Below are positions 32,736-45,050 of a stretch of DNA of 64,000 nt, in pieces. The notes below the pieces were generated by a model, which was given only the letters and a program-made list of their open reading frames with translations, made no database searches and had not been told where the DNA came from. The translations under genes were made by a program, and so were the position numbers. The first letter of the stretch is position 1, and every line of letters begins with the position of its first letter. Source of the stretch: Takakia lepidozioides (lineage: Eukaryota > Streptophyta > Takakiopsida > Takakiales > Takakiaceae); assembly GCA_030704615.1 (NCBI GenBank), contig CM060733.1, positions 16,492,001 to 16,556,000 on the forward strand. Reading direction: 5' to 3'.

Positions 32736-33697
32736 ATTGGAGATGAGAAAAAAAAGAAAAACGAAAGAAAAAAAGGAATTGATGATGCACTACTACATCC
32801 ATCCATGCACCTGTGACATGCGTTCAGTACAACTGGCTTTTTTATCATTTTTTCATACATTTTTCAACATGTACATCTTCTTGGTTGACTTTGGGATGGT
32901 TGAAAAATCTTACAACTTTTGACCATCCTAGATCCAATATATATACTTTAGAACCAACCATACGTTTTGGGAAAAAAAAACCCATACTACTTGGAGTACC
33001 TAGATTGCAAATCATCTCCGCCCTTAGAAGTTGAATGGACCAGATTGAAGCACGCTGCCAATGTCAAGGCATAATAGAACTGCCAGTCGCTGTCTCTATT
33101 TACTTGGATGGAAGGGCATGTGACTCGTGAGACAAAGCCGCTGCACAGGCCGGATCAACGGTCAAGTGCCGGGCCATTTTCATGACTTGCTGTAATGAGA
33201 CCCTGACCCACCAAATCATTTTTCATCTCCCAGATTTCTGAGTCCCTAGGGCCTAAGTGACCGTTGAATTTATTGCCCACCGACCCCATGTAGTACGTCA
33301 TAATTTCTCAGCCAAGTCCAGCCGCCAGATTAGAAGATTATAATATTCAGATGAGGCATGAGGCCCACAAAAAATAGTTCCTAAGAACAAATCGAAAAAT
33401 TTGCCAAATGAGTGGAGTTTTTTCATCGCATGAGATCCTGCGGGCTGCTTTCTACTCACAAATTTGGATATCAAAAAATTTGAAGCGGGCAAGCCAAAAT
33501 TTGTGCTGCAAGAATTATTTAGGACAAATCTACACTCCAATTTACTATCGCTGCAGTCCAGGTCATCCTGGCATGCTCAAGGCTGTCCTACAATTTTTTT
33601 GCAATCAAATCGGGTGTTTTCTTAGGCTATTTTGGGGCCTGCCCGGTACGTTCCAGCCTAACCTACCTCTTAGCTTGCAACCCTACTATTTCTCTTA
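32736..33697. other. No recognisable gene
   Basis: About 960 bp of AT-rich, low-complexity sequence with purine runs at 32747-32777. Only short chance frames are present. Confidence 0.45.
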
Positions 33698-34048
33698 GGG
33701 CCGCTTTACACTAGGGCCCAAGACCAAGTGGAGCATTCCCATTGGCGGAGGCCTGAAAATTGGGTCCAAGGGCTTTACACTACTGCCCGAGCCCAAGAAA
33801 ATGGAAGTGGGTCATTTGCCTACATGGCACAAGTTTTGGCACCAACTTCTTGGGTCGGACCAAGAAAAGGGACTCTCCTAGAATGGAGACCGAGCTCTTG
33901 GGCCCAAGAAGTTTGGTATTAAAATAGACTATTTTTGTGCGATCATGACTATTTGATCACGACCGTTGAAGTGGGCTCAAGACCAGCCCAAGAGTGGTAG
34001 AAATTGGGCCCAGGATTTCTTGGGCTTGGGCCTAGTGTAAAGCGGCCC
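33698..34048. mobile_element. Tourist-type MITE (351 bp) with TTA duplication
   Basis: Both ends read GGGCCGCTTTACACTAGG in inverted orientation and the element is flanked by TTA (33695-33697 and 34049-34051), the target duplication of PIF/Harbinger elements. It encodes nothing and is rich in GGGCCCAAG-type words. A Harbinger transposase remnant at 25.3-26.6 kb is a candidate source family, but its own termini were not identified. Confidence 0.85.
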
Positions 34049-34389
34049 TTACTCTAGCCCTAGTACCTAGCGAGTTCGAGACCCTCTCCCCTGTCCCTAC
34101 TCATCAAGGGGGTGAAGGGGAATGTGGACTCCACCATTGGGGGCACAACCCTTAAAAAAAAAAGGGACAAGTTGTGCTATATCCGTTTTACGAGGCCATG
34201 TGTTGCCCACCCCATATGGCTAGCCCCTCAACATAATCTGCACATTGTCAGCCAACCGAGCCTGCCCACCTGGCATCACCTAACTGTAGGGTGGCCGTCT
34301 TCTAGGCTGTGGCGCATTCAAGGGGTATTGGGATGCGTGTCCGGGGTAGCCACCATTAGGGTGGGAATCAGTGTTTTTTTCTTTCTCGG

Positions 34390-34626
34390 TCAGCTACTTG
34401 TACAAAGGTCGAAATTATGGGGGGTAAAATCCGAGATTTTCACCAAAAAGCACCAGCAGATAAATACCAGGAGCCTAATCTTGCCAATGTGGACCAATTA
34501 GTACATGCCACCTGGAATATAGCCACTTTTCTAACTCTGTCACCTCGATATTCTCGCCACATGAGCACTGGGTAGAATTCACAGGTGGCCCTGCTAGCGA
34601 TTTTGGAAATATGAAAAAAAAAAAAA
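34390..34626 (+). repeat. Poly(A)-tailed short retroposon, copy 1
   Basis: The block from GGTCAGCTACTTGTACAAAGG to GATTTTGGAAATATG plus an A-run (34613-34626) matches, in inverted orientation, 46378-46625. Shared words include ATAGCCACTTTTCTAACTCTG and ATTCTCGCCACATG. It is non-coding; the tail indicates LINE-type mobilisation. Confidence 0.72.
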
Positions 34627-36250
34627 CACTAAGTGGGAATTGGAAACCCTTACCCTGACCTGACCATGGTTGTTATGGAAGCAATTCGGGCAAGGTGGCT
34701 CATCAAAAACAGGCAAAAAAGTTGAGTTAGTCCCACATTGGCGGGTCTTATTCCTAGTAACTTATAATGTTTTTTCTTTTAGATTGGCCAATGCTGATCA
34801 TTTGTGTCCCTATATTTGTCATGAAGTTCTTTGCCTCCATGCATTTTTGTGCTGGTATTCTAATTTAGCATGGGTCTGCAATGGCAAGCAAGATGTTGCA
34901 CCTTGCGATGAAAAGGCAATTGTGTAAAAGACATTGGATACATTTGCCATACGTCTTGGAGTTTCTCGTGACCATGCTACTCAGTTGTAGTTATAGGAGC
35001 GCACGGATGTCCTTGCACATCACAAGTACACTACAACATTGTTGGATTCTGAGCTGAAGCTTGTTGCAGTTCAGTTTTGAGTTGGAGACTTGTAGAAGTC
35101 GTGGCAAAATGGTAGGCGTATGCACGTTGAACATTGTATGTAAAAACAAATTTCTTATCTAAAGAGCCATTAAATTGAATCAAATCGGAGTTAGTCTAGA
35201 TAAAAATTGAGGTAAAGAAACCTTACCGACTTGTTTTGGGTCACTTTGGCAATTAAGGGTCAATGTGTGAAAGTGGGACAATAAAACTTGACAATGTTGA
35301 TTACTAGGGTATGGAGACAGTACCAAAGGCTATAGACTATATTTTAGGCCTCAACATGTCATTCAATTTGCTCTAGGGGCTTTAGATTGAAACCAAATCA
35401 GGCCCCACAAATTAGGTTGTCTACATCTTGGAGTTACGCACAAATATGTCTCTCTTGATTTGGGCCTGCCATGGTGGCTGTGTGTGTGATCAAAGCCGGA
35501 CTCCACTCATGATAGTTGGAAGGAAGTTGAGTGTTTCATGGCACACAGACTTGCTTAGCTATCTATCCTGACCTCCCACTAATATGGCGATGTGGCAATT
35601 GGTTTTTACTAGTTTATCTTGAAATGGCGTTGGCCCATTCCCGCCACAAAAGCACAAATTCCCAAATAAGGCTAGTACTTAGAGAGGGATGTAGCCAAAA
35701 TTTTGTATCTTGGTTATTTTTTATTAGAAAAATTTGTAGAGAGGTGGTACAAAAGTTTGGCAGTTGTGCTATAGTTGGGCATGGCTTTCTACTTTTAGCA
35801 AAGATTGCTATTTGCATGGCAAAATATAAAAAACCAGCAAAATGGTTCATAGCTCACCTACCCCATCCCAATTATGTGCAAAGGAGGTCCCATCAAATCT
35901 GCTTCTTTTCGTAGAGATATGCTTCACTCAATTATGCCTAGAATCTATTCTCGTCATGCCTGTTTCCATTTGGAAAAAAATTCCATGATTTGTTTTGTCA
36001 TACAAAATTTGAGGAAGACACGCTCCTTTAATTTCAGCATTGGCCCAAGATCAAACTATAAAATCTCATAGATCCAATGGTGAATTTTCTTTTTCGTTTT
36101 TGCATTGGATTATCGAGGAAGGTGGACATCCAAACCTACGGTGGACAAGCATGATTTGTCCCAAATATGTAGCAAACGTGCAAGGGGGTATGGTCTACGA
36201 GGCCATTTCCCAACCAGCCCATAGTCATTTATGGGTTAAGTTAGGAGACT
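34627..36250. other. No recognisable gene
   Basis: 1.6 kb; the longer frames (for example 35531-35914) have no family signature and biased composition. It may be the decayed body of the copia element whose end follows, but nothing in it can be read as such. Confidence 0.4.
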
Positions 36251-36400
36251 GAAGCTGGAATTGTCGTATTGATATATTGCAACACTAACAACATGGTTGC
36301 AGATATACTGACAAAATGACTTAGTGCTGAAAAGCATAAACGCTTTGGAGGCTTAATGGGAGTAGTTAAGGTATTTAACTTGGTAACTCGTTGAGTGGGG
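36251..36400 (+). pseudogene. Ty1/copia RNase H C-terminus
   Basis: Reads EAGIVVLIYCNTNNMVADIL, TK, stop, LSAEKHKRFGGLMGVV, the well-known end of copia polyproteins (NxADxxTKxLxxxKHxxF). The TGA stands where Pro or Arg is usual. A G/T-rich stretch after it (GAGTGGGGGTGTGGGG, 36397-36412) resembles a polypurine tract. Confidence 0.78.
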
Positions 36401-36411
36401 GTGTGGGGAAA

Positions 36412-36900
36412 TCAATTCTTTACCACTTTTAGAACATGGACAAATGCAACACACCCAAAGACGCGCAAATGATCAATTGAAGGCTTCTCACCCTTCTAAA
36501 CCTCTTCAGGTGTCTTTGTAGAGATTGCCTTAGTAGGAAGTCGATTTTGGAGATATGGTATAGTCGCTACTGTTTCTGCCCAAAAACGCTGGTCCAACCT
36601 CATGTGTTACAACATATACCTCATACTTCCAACAAATATTCGATTCTTCCTCTCTACAACTCCATTCTGCTCTGGCATCTATGGTGTGGTTGATTGTTTC
36701 ACAATACCATTCTCCTTACACAATTGATAATTAAAATCCTTTGAGATGTACTCATCACCGCCATCACACCGAAGTGTTTTGATCTCCAGTTTGATTCTTC
36801 ACCATGTTTTCTTTCAAAACTGATACATAAATTGGTCTATGCTTCTTTAGCAATTTTAGCACGTGCAACATGATGAAATATTGAAGCAACCACATTCAAC
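36412..36900 (-). pseudogene. Ty1/copia integrase fragment
   Basis: On the minus strand: TLRCDGGDEYISKDF, PEQNGVVERKNRIFVG, QRFWAETVATIPYLQNRLPT and IDHLRVFGCVAFVHV, all standard copia integrase-core phrases, in correct order but with stops. The opposite orientation to the RNase H piece beside it means two fragments of copia elements were brought together or one was rearranged. Confidence 0.85.
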
Positions 36901-37694
36901 AACATAGTTCCTCGAGCTAACTTATCTTTCTTCTCAAAAAGTCATTGATTACGACGTCTGATCCATGCGGCTATGATCTCTCCATCTTTAGGCTGCACTT
37001 GAACGGGGGGTGCTATTCTGTGAGCCCAAGAAACCGTAAGCCCAGCACAGGCTCACGCCACGTCAGCATGCATATAGGGCATATTTTCGTGGGTGTCACC
37101 TATTACCGCGGGTTGATCAGCCATTTCCAGGGAATGCAGACTGGATGTGTTGTATCCATTGTATCCATCCTTTCTATCCATTGCATCCATTTAGACGTTA
37201 TCAACATACCAAGCCCCTGCATTGGAATGTGCCTACGTCGTGAGCAGGTGCACACTCACATCATCCAAAGCGGATCCCTGCGAAATATTTTCTTACTCAC
37301 CACCCTTGCGAACATGCCAGGTGGGAGCATCATGGATGCTCACCAAAATTGAGAATGCATGAACGCTCTTTGATCACGTGGACTTTATCATGATGGATTT
37401 ACCAAACATTCTTCTAGCATGAATGGTTTGGAGACCAACGAGTAAATGATGCGAGAATGCTCTATCCGAACCAAAGACGCTTGTTTGTTTTTGCAATGCA
37501 CACAAGCCTGTGAGCTCCGCAAAACACTAAATAGATTGAAGGAACAATCCGGGCAGTCCATGCAACCCCCATCTCCAACGATAGTTTGTTCCCATGAATT
37601 TGCATCCCACGCACACATTGCAAACATGACAACCTTACACACAACCATCCCATTTCAAAATTGGCCCCGAATGAAAGCAAAAGAAAACTTCATA

Positions 37695-40530
37695 TCAAGT
37701 GTTACAGTCATCAGAATCAGTATCGACCTCCTGTGCTATATCATCCACAAAGATTCCGGCCCCAACACCACGTCTTCTACCACGGCCGTCGATGGTTGGA
37801 CTGCGAGTGCCATGAATGGACATGCTTGCTGCGAGTGCCTCCGCATAGACAGGTAGGACGTAAGACTGAGGAGGATTTGAAAGAAGTCCAAAAAGGTGTG
37901 ATAGCCCTGGAGGGTCAGTGGAAGCACGCGGACTCCTGCACAAATGGACAAAAACCAATTTTGAACACAATGATGCAATGCACAAGTCCAACGAAGAGGA
38001 TATCTCCTATGTGCACTTTGCCTTAAGAACAGTGATTCTGGGTATTGAAACAACAATGCAAGCATCCATAGGTTGAACTTACTCACAGGCAAAGTCGTCA
38101 TCCAGCTCCTTGTTGGAAGTCTCTCCTGTATCAATATCAGCGGGTAGGGGCTTCGGAAAGACTTGAGAGTGTGTCCACCCAAACCCATCAGGAGGTTCTT
38201 GTAAATCTCGGCATCCCCTTCAATCCCAAAGAGATGTCGCGCACTGGCCTTGCAAGCGTGGTATGAGGCACCTACAGTGGAATACAATGAAGGAAACAGA
38301 CATTGAGGAATAGTGGGAAGAGCTGAAAGTGCAAGGTCAAACAAACCTCATGAAATGTGAATGTTGAAGAGACGAACCTGTGCCCATTGACAAATCCAGA
38401 ACTCTGGCGTCTGTGTAGGTGCAGCACTCCACAATCGTCTGAATGAAAGCTGGGCTCCTCTCCCTGGCCCCTCTCCAAGGAACCCATTCCCCCTTCGCAA
38501 GCACACGTTGTTGTCCACGTAGTTGTGGTGCATGTCATCCGTGGGAGGATCTGTCCTCTCGTCTATGAACTTGCCCCCATGAGTGATAGCGAACTCCCTA
38601 ATGACGGCTGGAGTCGTAGGTGGATGCACTCGGACGAGACAAACAGCTTCAAACAAACGAGTCTGCGAACAGGACATACACAAGGAACTAGAAAGCTTGA
38701 AAACCAGGCCCCTACATATTCATTTGAGCGACTTATGCAACTCCATCCGAGAACCACCAAGAAGAGGAATAAGAAGGCAGATTTATCATCTCTTCGGGAC
38801 GATCCCCCTTCGTCAGGTACATGTTGTTCACACAATTCCATGTCTTCATGACCCTCATACCGGAGGCTTTCAAGTAGCTGGCAAGTGCACGGCGACAGCG
38901 AAGGTCGATGGACTGGATGAGCACCAAAACACCTGCATCGGACAGAAAGAAATTGCAAAAGGAGAAAATCCACCGCTAGTAGCGCTCATCAAAAGCATTC
39001 CAACCTGGACAAGCACCCGATGGAGGGACATCCGGGACTGGCAACCCATCAGGGATGTCCAAGATGATGAGTTCGGCTGCATATGGCTTCTCCTTCCCGT
39101 TCACCCAGGATTTGGTCATTTTAGCCTGCAAACAAGCATGCAATGGAATGCTCAAGAGGATTGAAACGATCCATGCACACAATAGACAAGAAGCAAAAGA
39201 CAACACGCACCGTGCCGATGAACTCCACAATCCTCTCCCACACTGGTGATGGTTCGCCCTTGTAATCAGATTTCTTGGACTCCATCATGGCAATGAACCC
39301 GACGTTGGCCATCTCCAACTTGGTAGGGCGAATGACCCTCGTGGGATGCTTCACTGCATGGTACGGGTCCTTGGGATCAACCACCCCCTTGTTCTTTCTC
39401 CCGGATCCCCTACCATGCGGTGGAGTCTGCTGGACAACCACCAGAGGGCCAGTATCTGCAACACTTCCCTGCCCACTTACCTGCCCTTGTGCCCCCTTCC
39501 CCCTACCCCTTCCTTTCCCCACACCACCAGCAATATCCTTTCCCTTTGCCTTTCTACCTTTACCCGGTGTATCCTGAGCGGGAGGCTCCTTCTCTGCAAG
39601 AGTCCTCAAATTTCTCTCATGAATGTCGAGGTCGGCTGCTGCGGCGGTAGCTGCTATACGCTCATTCTCTCTCCTCAAAGACACCTCCTGAGCTGGGGTC
39701 TCTGAAGCAGGTACCAACCACAAGCAGAAAGATGGTCTGGGCCCCAGTCATGCAAGATCCCCGTAGTAAACATGGTCTGGTTGCCAGCAGGGACATGCCA
39801 AAGGTCCACGAAATCAGGATGTTTGTCCAAGCAGTTCTCTGCCATTTATGTACCTGCAGGAACAGAGATAACCTCATTATGCAATGCAAATATTGTCTCC
39901 CAGCTTTTCCACCCCATCGCGAAGACCCCCTAAAAGAGTATGCGACACATTACACTCCACCACAAACTCATATGAGCCAGCCAAAAACAGGTTGGATGGA
40001 GGAGATTGTGTCTATGCAAAACAAAGAAGCACAGTCCATTTCGCACCTGTAAAGGCATCGTTTCCAGGCTTCCTCTCCTTTCTCTTGCTGGTCAAGCTCA
40101 TTTGTTCGACTGATGCCAGCATCCTTGCTGAACTCTCTGAAGAAACAAGATTGCCACACTGTGGCTCTCCATTTCCTCATGTATGCTTTGAATGAGACCT
40201 TCGGTTCTGTCATGGTGATCCCATAGTCAGCCAGCTGCGTATGTAGAACCGACCGGGCCCTTTCCTCCAACTGCAGACCAATACAGAAGCAAGAATGAAC
40301 ACAAAAACAATCACACCCATCCTTTTTTCCACTATCTGGTTATTTCTGAGGCCAATATCAATATTATCTTCGGCGTCCGTCTCTCCCTCGGATTCAGTCT
40401 CCTCCTCACCTGTTCTTGGAAGTATGGCGGGCTGCTGTTCTTCTGCAGATTCCTGCTCTTCCATCGCCAGACTTTCCTCTTTGCCCTCTTCTTCCTCCTT
40501 TTCCTCTTCGTCTACTCTTTCCATCCTCAT
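37695..40530 (-). pseudogene. Transposon gene A, copy 2 (methyltransferase part, ParB-like exons deleted)
   Basis: Exons matching copy 1 at the same splice points: 40270-40047, 39853-39211, 39125 to about 38790, 38662-38378, 38271-38083, 37935-37695, preceded by an acidic N-terminal piece at 40530. Motifs: ELIILDIPDG, LSDAGVLVL, MKTWNCVNNMYLTKG, ARERSPAFIQ, ARVLDLSMGTG, ASYHACK, HLFGIEGD. The copy-1 exons 2-4 are missing. Damage: a TAG after ERY (39000 region), frame shifts near 39845, 39710, 38480 and 38190, and a donor GT changed to AT at about 38790. The conserved C-terminus (LPVYAEA..., acidic end) confirms the last exon of copy 1. Confidence 0.8.
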
Positions 40531-41496
40531 TCTATATCTGGCTCTATTCCTATCCCTAGTGCTTGTGAAGTATAACGACTACCTTCTCTTCCTCCTCCGG
40601 TGGAAATAAGGGCTCCCTACGCTGCCTCTGGAGCTCTCCAGTTTGACGTTTGCAACAAGCGTTGCTATGGCATGTAACCAAAGTAAAAATTGGACATTGT
40701 TAACCGTATTTGGATGCGGGTGTCATCATTGTGTGCGAACGGAATTCATCCATTTCGGCGTCTTTGTATTATCCAAGAAATAAAGTGGTAGAAAAAAAGT
40801 AGATCCGTTGCATGTACTTGTGATATATGTCAGATGTACTTCGCCGCCTACCAATACATGACAGCCTTCTTGCATTCTTTGAAATTCGGAAGTGCCGTAA
40901 AAATCTAATGCTAGTTCAATTTCGAGCAGTACTTGCAGATTCGCAATAATTGTTATGCTTCACATATGCGTCCACGTGTGTTGTACTGCCTACCCTGCGG
41001 TTTGCATTTCGCCGTCACCGTCGCAATGGGGTCATTCGGTATAAAGGGTTGTGTCGGCAATGGTCATATGTTGCACACACTCATGCGAGGTGTCTCCCGG
41101 AGTGTCAGTGTTTGTGCTGTGCTCTTCTGGCACAACACAACCTCAATAGATTCGGGGTCTTCCTCTTTACTGCTCTCCAGGGTTGTTGTCGTCTTTCCAT
41201 AATGGATGATTTTATGTCATGTTCAGGGTTTGTTTTTCATCCAAATACAGCATGACTTCTTGTGGCTTCTTGTCTTAGAAAACAGTTTTTCTGGTTGGTG
41301 TCTCTCAGTGTGGCTGTCTGCGAAGTTCGGTGCATGTCATTCCTACATCCTTTGCATATGCATCGCCCGCAGTCTTTGGGTCAGTGCTACCCTTTTTTAC
41401 CTCAGTTTGTTTGGGGTGGATCCCCTTTCGAGAATTACGGACTATTAGTTCGGGGATTCCTCTGTGAATCGCAACTTTCTGTCAGTGTACGAAAAC
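40531..41496. promoter_or_regulatory. Divergent intergenic region of copy 2
   Basis: No gene in 966 bp. The part next to gene A (GTCAAACTGGAGAG, complement near 40650) still matches the upstream part of gene A in copy 1. The side near gene B contains small direct repeats only. Confidence 0.4.
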
Positions 41497-44400
41497 ATGT
41501 CCAGGGAGCGAGATAGACTCGCTCGATTTCACTCCAATGCAGGTAGTCTTCCACTGACTGCCACTGTAGATAACGATGGGTTTGCAATTGTTCATGAGGA
41601 TGAGCTGGTTACAATGTTCCCTCTGGAATTGGGTTCTCTGCTTGTTCAAAAAGAGGTGTATGACGAGGATGGGAATTTGGATTCTGGGCACTTGGAGAAA
41701 CCATTGGTTGGCGAGTGTGGAAGGAAGTGGAGAGTCCTTCCAGGCACATACCGGGTCCTTGGAAAAGAGAGAAGACCATCAACAAGATCAGTAGTTACCC
41801 CTGGCACTGCAGCATCGGTCGTGCAGCAGAAGGGCACAGTTCATGTGAAACAAGAGGTGAGCACATCCACTACATTCGTGACTCTTTCAGACTCGTCCTC
41901 GGAGGATGTTTTTGAGATTCCTCTGCCAATGCAGACTCCATTCTTGGATGATGACGAGTTGCAGGAGATAACGAGTGTCATTCCGAAATTGAAAACCCTC
42001 GCAGGGGTGCCTGGGTGCAAGAGCGAGCTGCGTTTTGTTGATTGGGAGTCTTTTCGTGTGCAGCGGGTTCAATACGTGCCAGCAGAGTTTGATGGGGACA
42101 TCTTGTTTGAGCTCAACCCTCCCACGTCTTCTAGTGGACTAGCTGGGCTTCTGCAGGGCATGGACAAGAAACATGACGGACACCCTTGGTGCAGGACAAA
42201 AACGTCGAACATCCACAACGACATTGGATTGAAATTTCGAAGGCCGGTCTGCGTTGGGCATTGTAAGTGCGTGAATATTTCTTGCCCTCGCCTGAGAAAC
42301 AACGCTAAACCAAACGAAAGTGAGTGGGAAGGTGTGCCCCTGAATCCTTTCACCCCAGGGCTTGTCCCTCCCAAGACCAATACTTTTGTGTGCAGGTTCT
42401 GCAAACTTTCCCCGTCTTGTGTTTCTGTGTGCCACGCTCGTATGTACCAGATGGCACACCGATGCAAGACAATGACTCGTGCCTGCATTCATATGGGTAC
42501 ACACGAGCATCCTATGTCCAAAGGAAGTTGCAGGGATAGCATGGACATCGTTAGAAATCTACTGAAGCAGGAGTTCCACAATGCCCCTTCTGCAACACCT
42601 TCTGCTATAGCGCTTGCAGCTAGCAAGGCATTCCTGGAAAAACACATACTGGGTGAAGGGGATGCGACACAACCAATGCTGGATGCAGATTCGCTTGAGG
42701 CAGTGATACACCATTTCTCCGTGTTGAGCTCTCCCAATATTCGAAACTAGGTGAATGCACTTAGAATGGGCACAGGCACTGCTGGATTCATGGACAACAT
42801 TATGGACCTCAAATGGAGGAGTCGCTATGAATTCATTCAAAACAGTATCTTCCCTGGCCAGGGCTCGTCCAAGGTGTATTTGTTCAAGATGTCCACAGTG
42901 GGCGAAGGCAGTGGTGTGAGCATTGTCCGCCGAATGCAACCTGGAGGAGATTTGGCAAAATATTGGTTAATGTTTGATCACTGCAAACGGGTGAAGGGTT
43001 GGACAACCATGGCGTGCCATGTGTACGATCCAGCGTACCAACGTGTGCTCTCCATAGCAATTTGTGATATGTAGTCGGAGGACACTGAATCCCAGATACT
43101 CATGTGGAATTTGCTCCTGGCCGTCATGCAGCGCAATGGAATACAAAACACAAATTTTGCGGGCTTCATGGCTGATAGTGCACAGGCAAATTTCAATGCA
43201 GTGCGACGCGTGTTTGGTTCGGGGGATCCTAAGGTCCCAATGGAAAATGGGGAACGCACATGCCTCTTCCATTGGAGTCAATCTCTGGCATGTCATACAA
43301 AGCGCTGCATTCGCCCTGACCTTCAGTTGGAGCACAGAAGGCTCTGCCTCAAGTACAAAAATGCCACCTCAATGGGAGAAGCTGAGAGCACTTACCAAGC
43401 AATCCGGGCTTGGTGGTTCTCCTCTGGTGCTGCTACTGGTATCCACCTGAAGGAGTTGGAGGACTGGTTGGTTTTCTGGCACTTCAAGTACAGACAATGG
43501 GGAGCTTTCATGACGACGATAAGCCTCTTCAATCCCAGAAACACAAATTTCACTTTGCATCATGCCTGTTCATTTGGGGTTGTTGGATTGTCACTTGCAG
43601 AACCTCTTCTATTTCTTTTCGTTCCTTACATTTCCATGCAATGCCTCCTGCAAGACATGTCCTTGGAGGACTTGGCTGACATGCCATCCTGTAATTTGGC
43701 GGAAACTGTTCACAACGCCTGGATGCAGCAGTCTACCAAAGCAGGACGTGACTTGTATGTGGCCACTGCTGATGACATGGTGCGGGCACTTACACAACAA
43801 ACCAGGTACCGCAATTTTCTGATGGGACGGGGCAGAGGCAAGGGCCCTGATACAACTTTGTTGATGCTAAGGGCTGCGAGTAGGTCCGGAGACCCATCGA
43901 AGATGACCAGAGCTCTGAGCAGATGCACTGAAAGCTCCCCTTTGCAATCCAAGCTCCCCCATTGGGAAGGCGAGGAAAGATTTGGATCATGCAAAAGGAA
44001 ATTGAACACTCCTCCAGGGTCGGATGGAGATTCCCATCGGCCGGACAGGGTCAATTTCTCTGTACTAAGGGTGTCTCCAGTGCAGACTAAGTCGTGTGCC
44101 CGCCCCTTCCCAGGTGGGTCCTCCTCTAGTGGAGCAGGTGCAGATCATGCAAGCACAGCAGCAGGAATCCCATTGGAGGAGGTGGTGGCCATGGTGCATG
44201 AATCTGATTGCATTGATAGTGAGTGGCATATAGTATGCACCCCACTAGGATCTAGAGTGGCTTGCATGGCAATTCGGACCCCCTCTTTCAAGAAATGCAA
44301 ATCAAAAATATGCAAAGGCTCCAGGGGAACTCCAGCTCCAACATTCACAGGGTTGTTCCGACCTTTATCATAGTGGGGAGTCAAAGGACCACAAGTTCTG

Positions 44401-44680
44401 ATTCTGCCCAGATGATATGGCACGATGCGTCAAGGGAACAGTTCGTCCTTCGGTGATAATGAAGCCCCTCCCCCCACAATTTGGCCTGTGAAACTTGGGA
44501 CGGTGCTGTCATCAACCGAGATAAGCATGCTGGAGGAGGGAGGGTTCTGTCTTGCACGGTCCCGGGTGGTGCCCTCATGCACTGTCGGCACATATGTGCC
44601 ACATGCTCCGGCAATGCCTCCACCCGGTGCCAACTCCCACCCAACAAAAAGAGATGAAAAATAGTGCGCCGTGTATACTG
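41497..44680 (+). pseudogene. Transposon gene B, copy 2: Mutator-like transposase, truncated
   Basis: Colinear with copy 1 from the N-terminus (DNDGFAIVHEDEL) through the VKQE plus TFVTLSDSSSED tract, the Cys/His region (CRFCKLSPSC, ACIHMGTHEHP), the core (FDHCKRVKGWTTMACHVYD; ADSAQANFNAVRRVFGSGDP; RTCLFHW) to PTKRDEK. In-frame stops at 42748-42750 (TAG, CAG in copy 1) and 43072-43074; frame loss at about 44370; the intron donor reads AT instead of GT. The SWIM finger is missing. Where copy 1 has indels (13260-13560) this copy is intact, so the two together define the family sequence. Confidence 0.85.
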
Positions 44681-44689
44681 CAATAAATA

Positions 44690-45050
44690 GCAGTACTGAT
44701 AAGTCACAGTTAACAATAGAGATAAATCTCAGTTAGCTAAAGTTAGCTTGACTCAAGTCAGTGTACCGGAATAGCAGTTGCAGATAAAGCATGGTTTTAT
44801 ACTATAGTTATCTCAGCTATACTTGGAATAGACTTTGAGTATAAATAGAAGCTCGGAGGGATACACAACATGTTGTGATCCTATGGTTGGGTGGATAGTT
44901 CTCATTTATCAATTTATCTTTTTATCTCTATTCTCTGTCAAATTCCAACGTGTTGTGGGTGATGTCAATGAAATCTTCATCATTGAAAAAAAAAAACGTG
45001 GTTCATTCGTGAATAGTGATATGTATACTTAAAATAAAAAATAAAAAATA
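44690..45050. other. Unidentified insertion-like sequence, possible solo LTR fragment
   Basis: AT-rich, contains GAGTATAAATAGAAG (a good TATA box, about 44838) followed 100 bp later by T/A-rich text and an A-run (44987-44997). This layout suits an LTR or another promoter-bearing retroelement piece that truncated the transposon, but ends and partner are not seen. Confidence 0.35.

Larger units (their letters stand above)
37010..44685. mobile_element. Second copy of the two-gene Mutator-like transposon, degraded and truncated
   Basis: It has the same divergent arrangement as 4244-15693: gene A (-) then gene B (+). The left end starts near 37010, with GGCTCACGCCACGTCA at 37048-37063 and TACCGCGG at 37104, words also found at the left end of copy 1. 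The right end is lost: gene B stops being readable near 44680, before the SWIM finger, where unrelated sequence begins. No target duplication can be seen. Size difference from copy 1 is due mainly to loss of the ParB-like exons and of the long introns. Confidence 0.75.

Noticed and set aside
35531-35914. 127-residue plus-strand frame
   Set aside because: No domain, no neighbours and AT-rich context; also open on the other strand.
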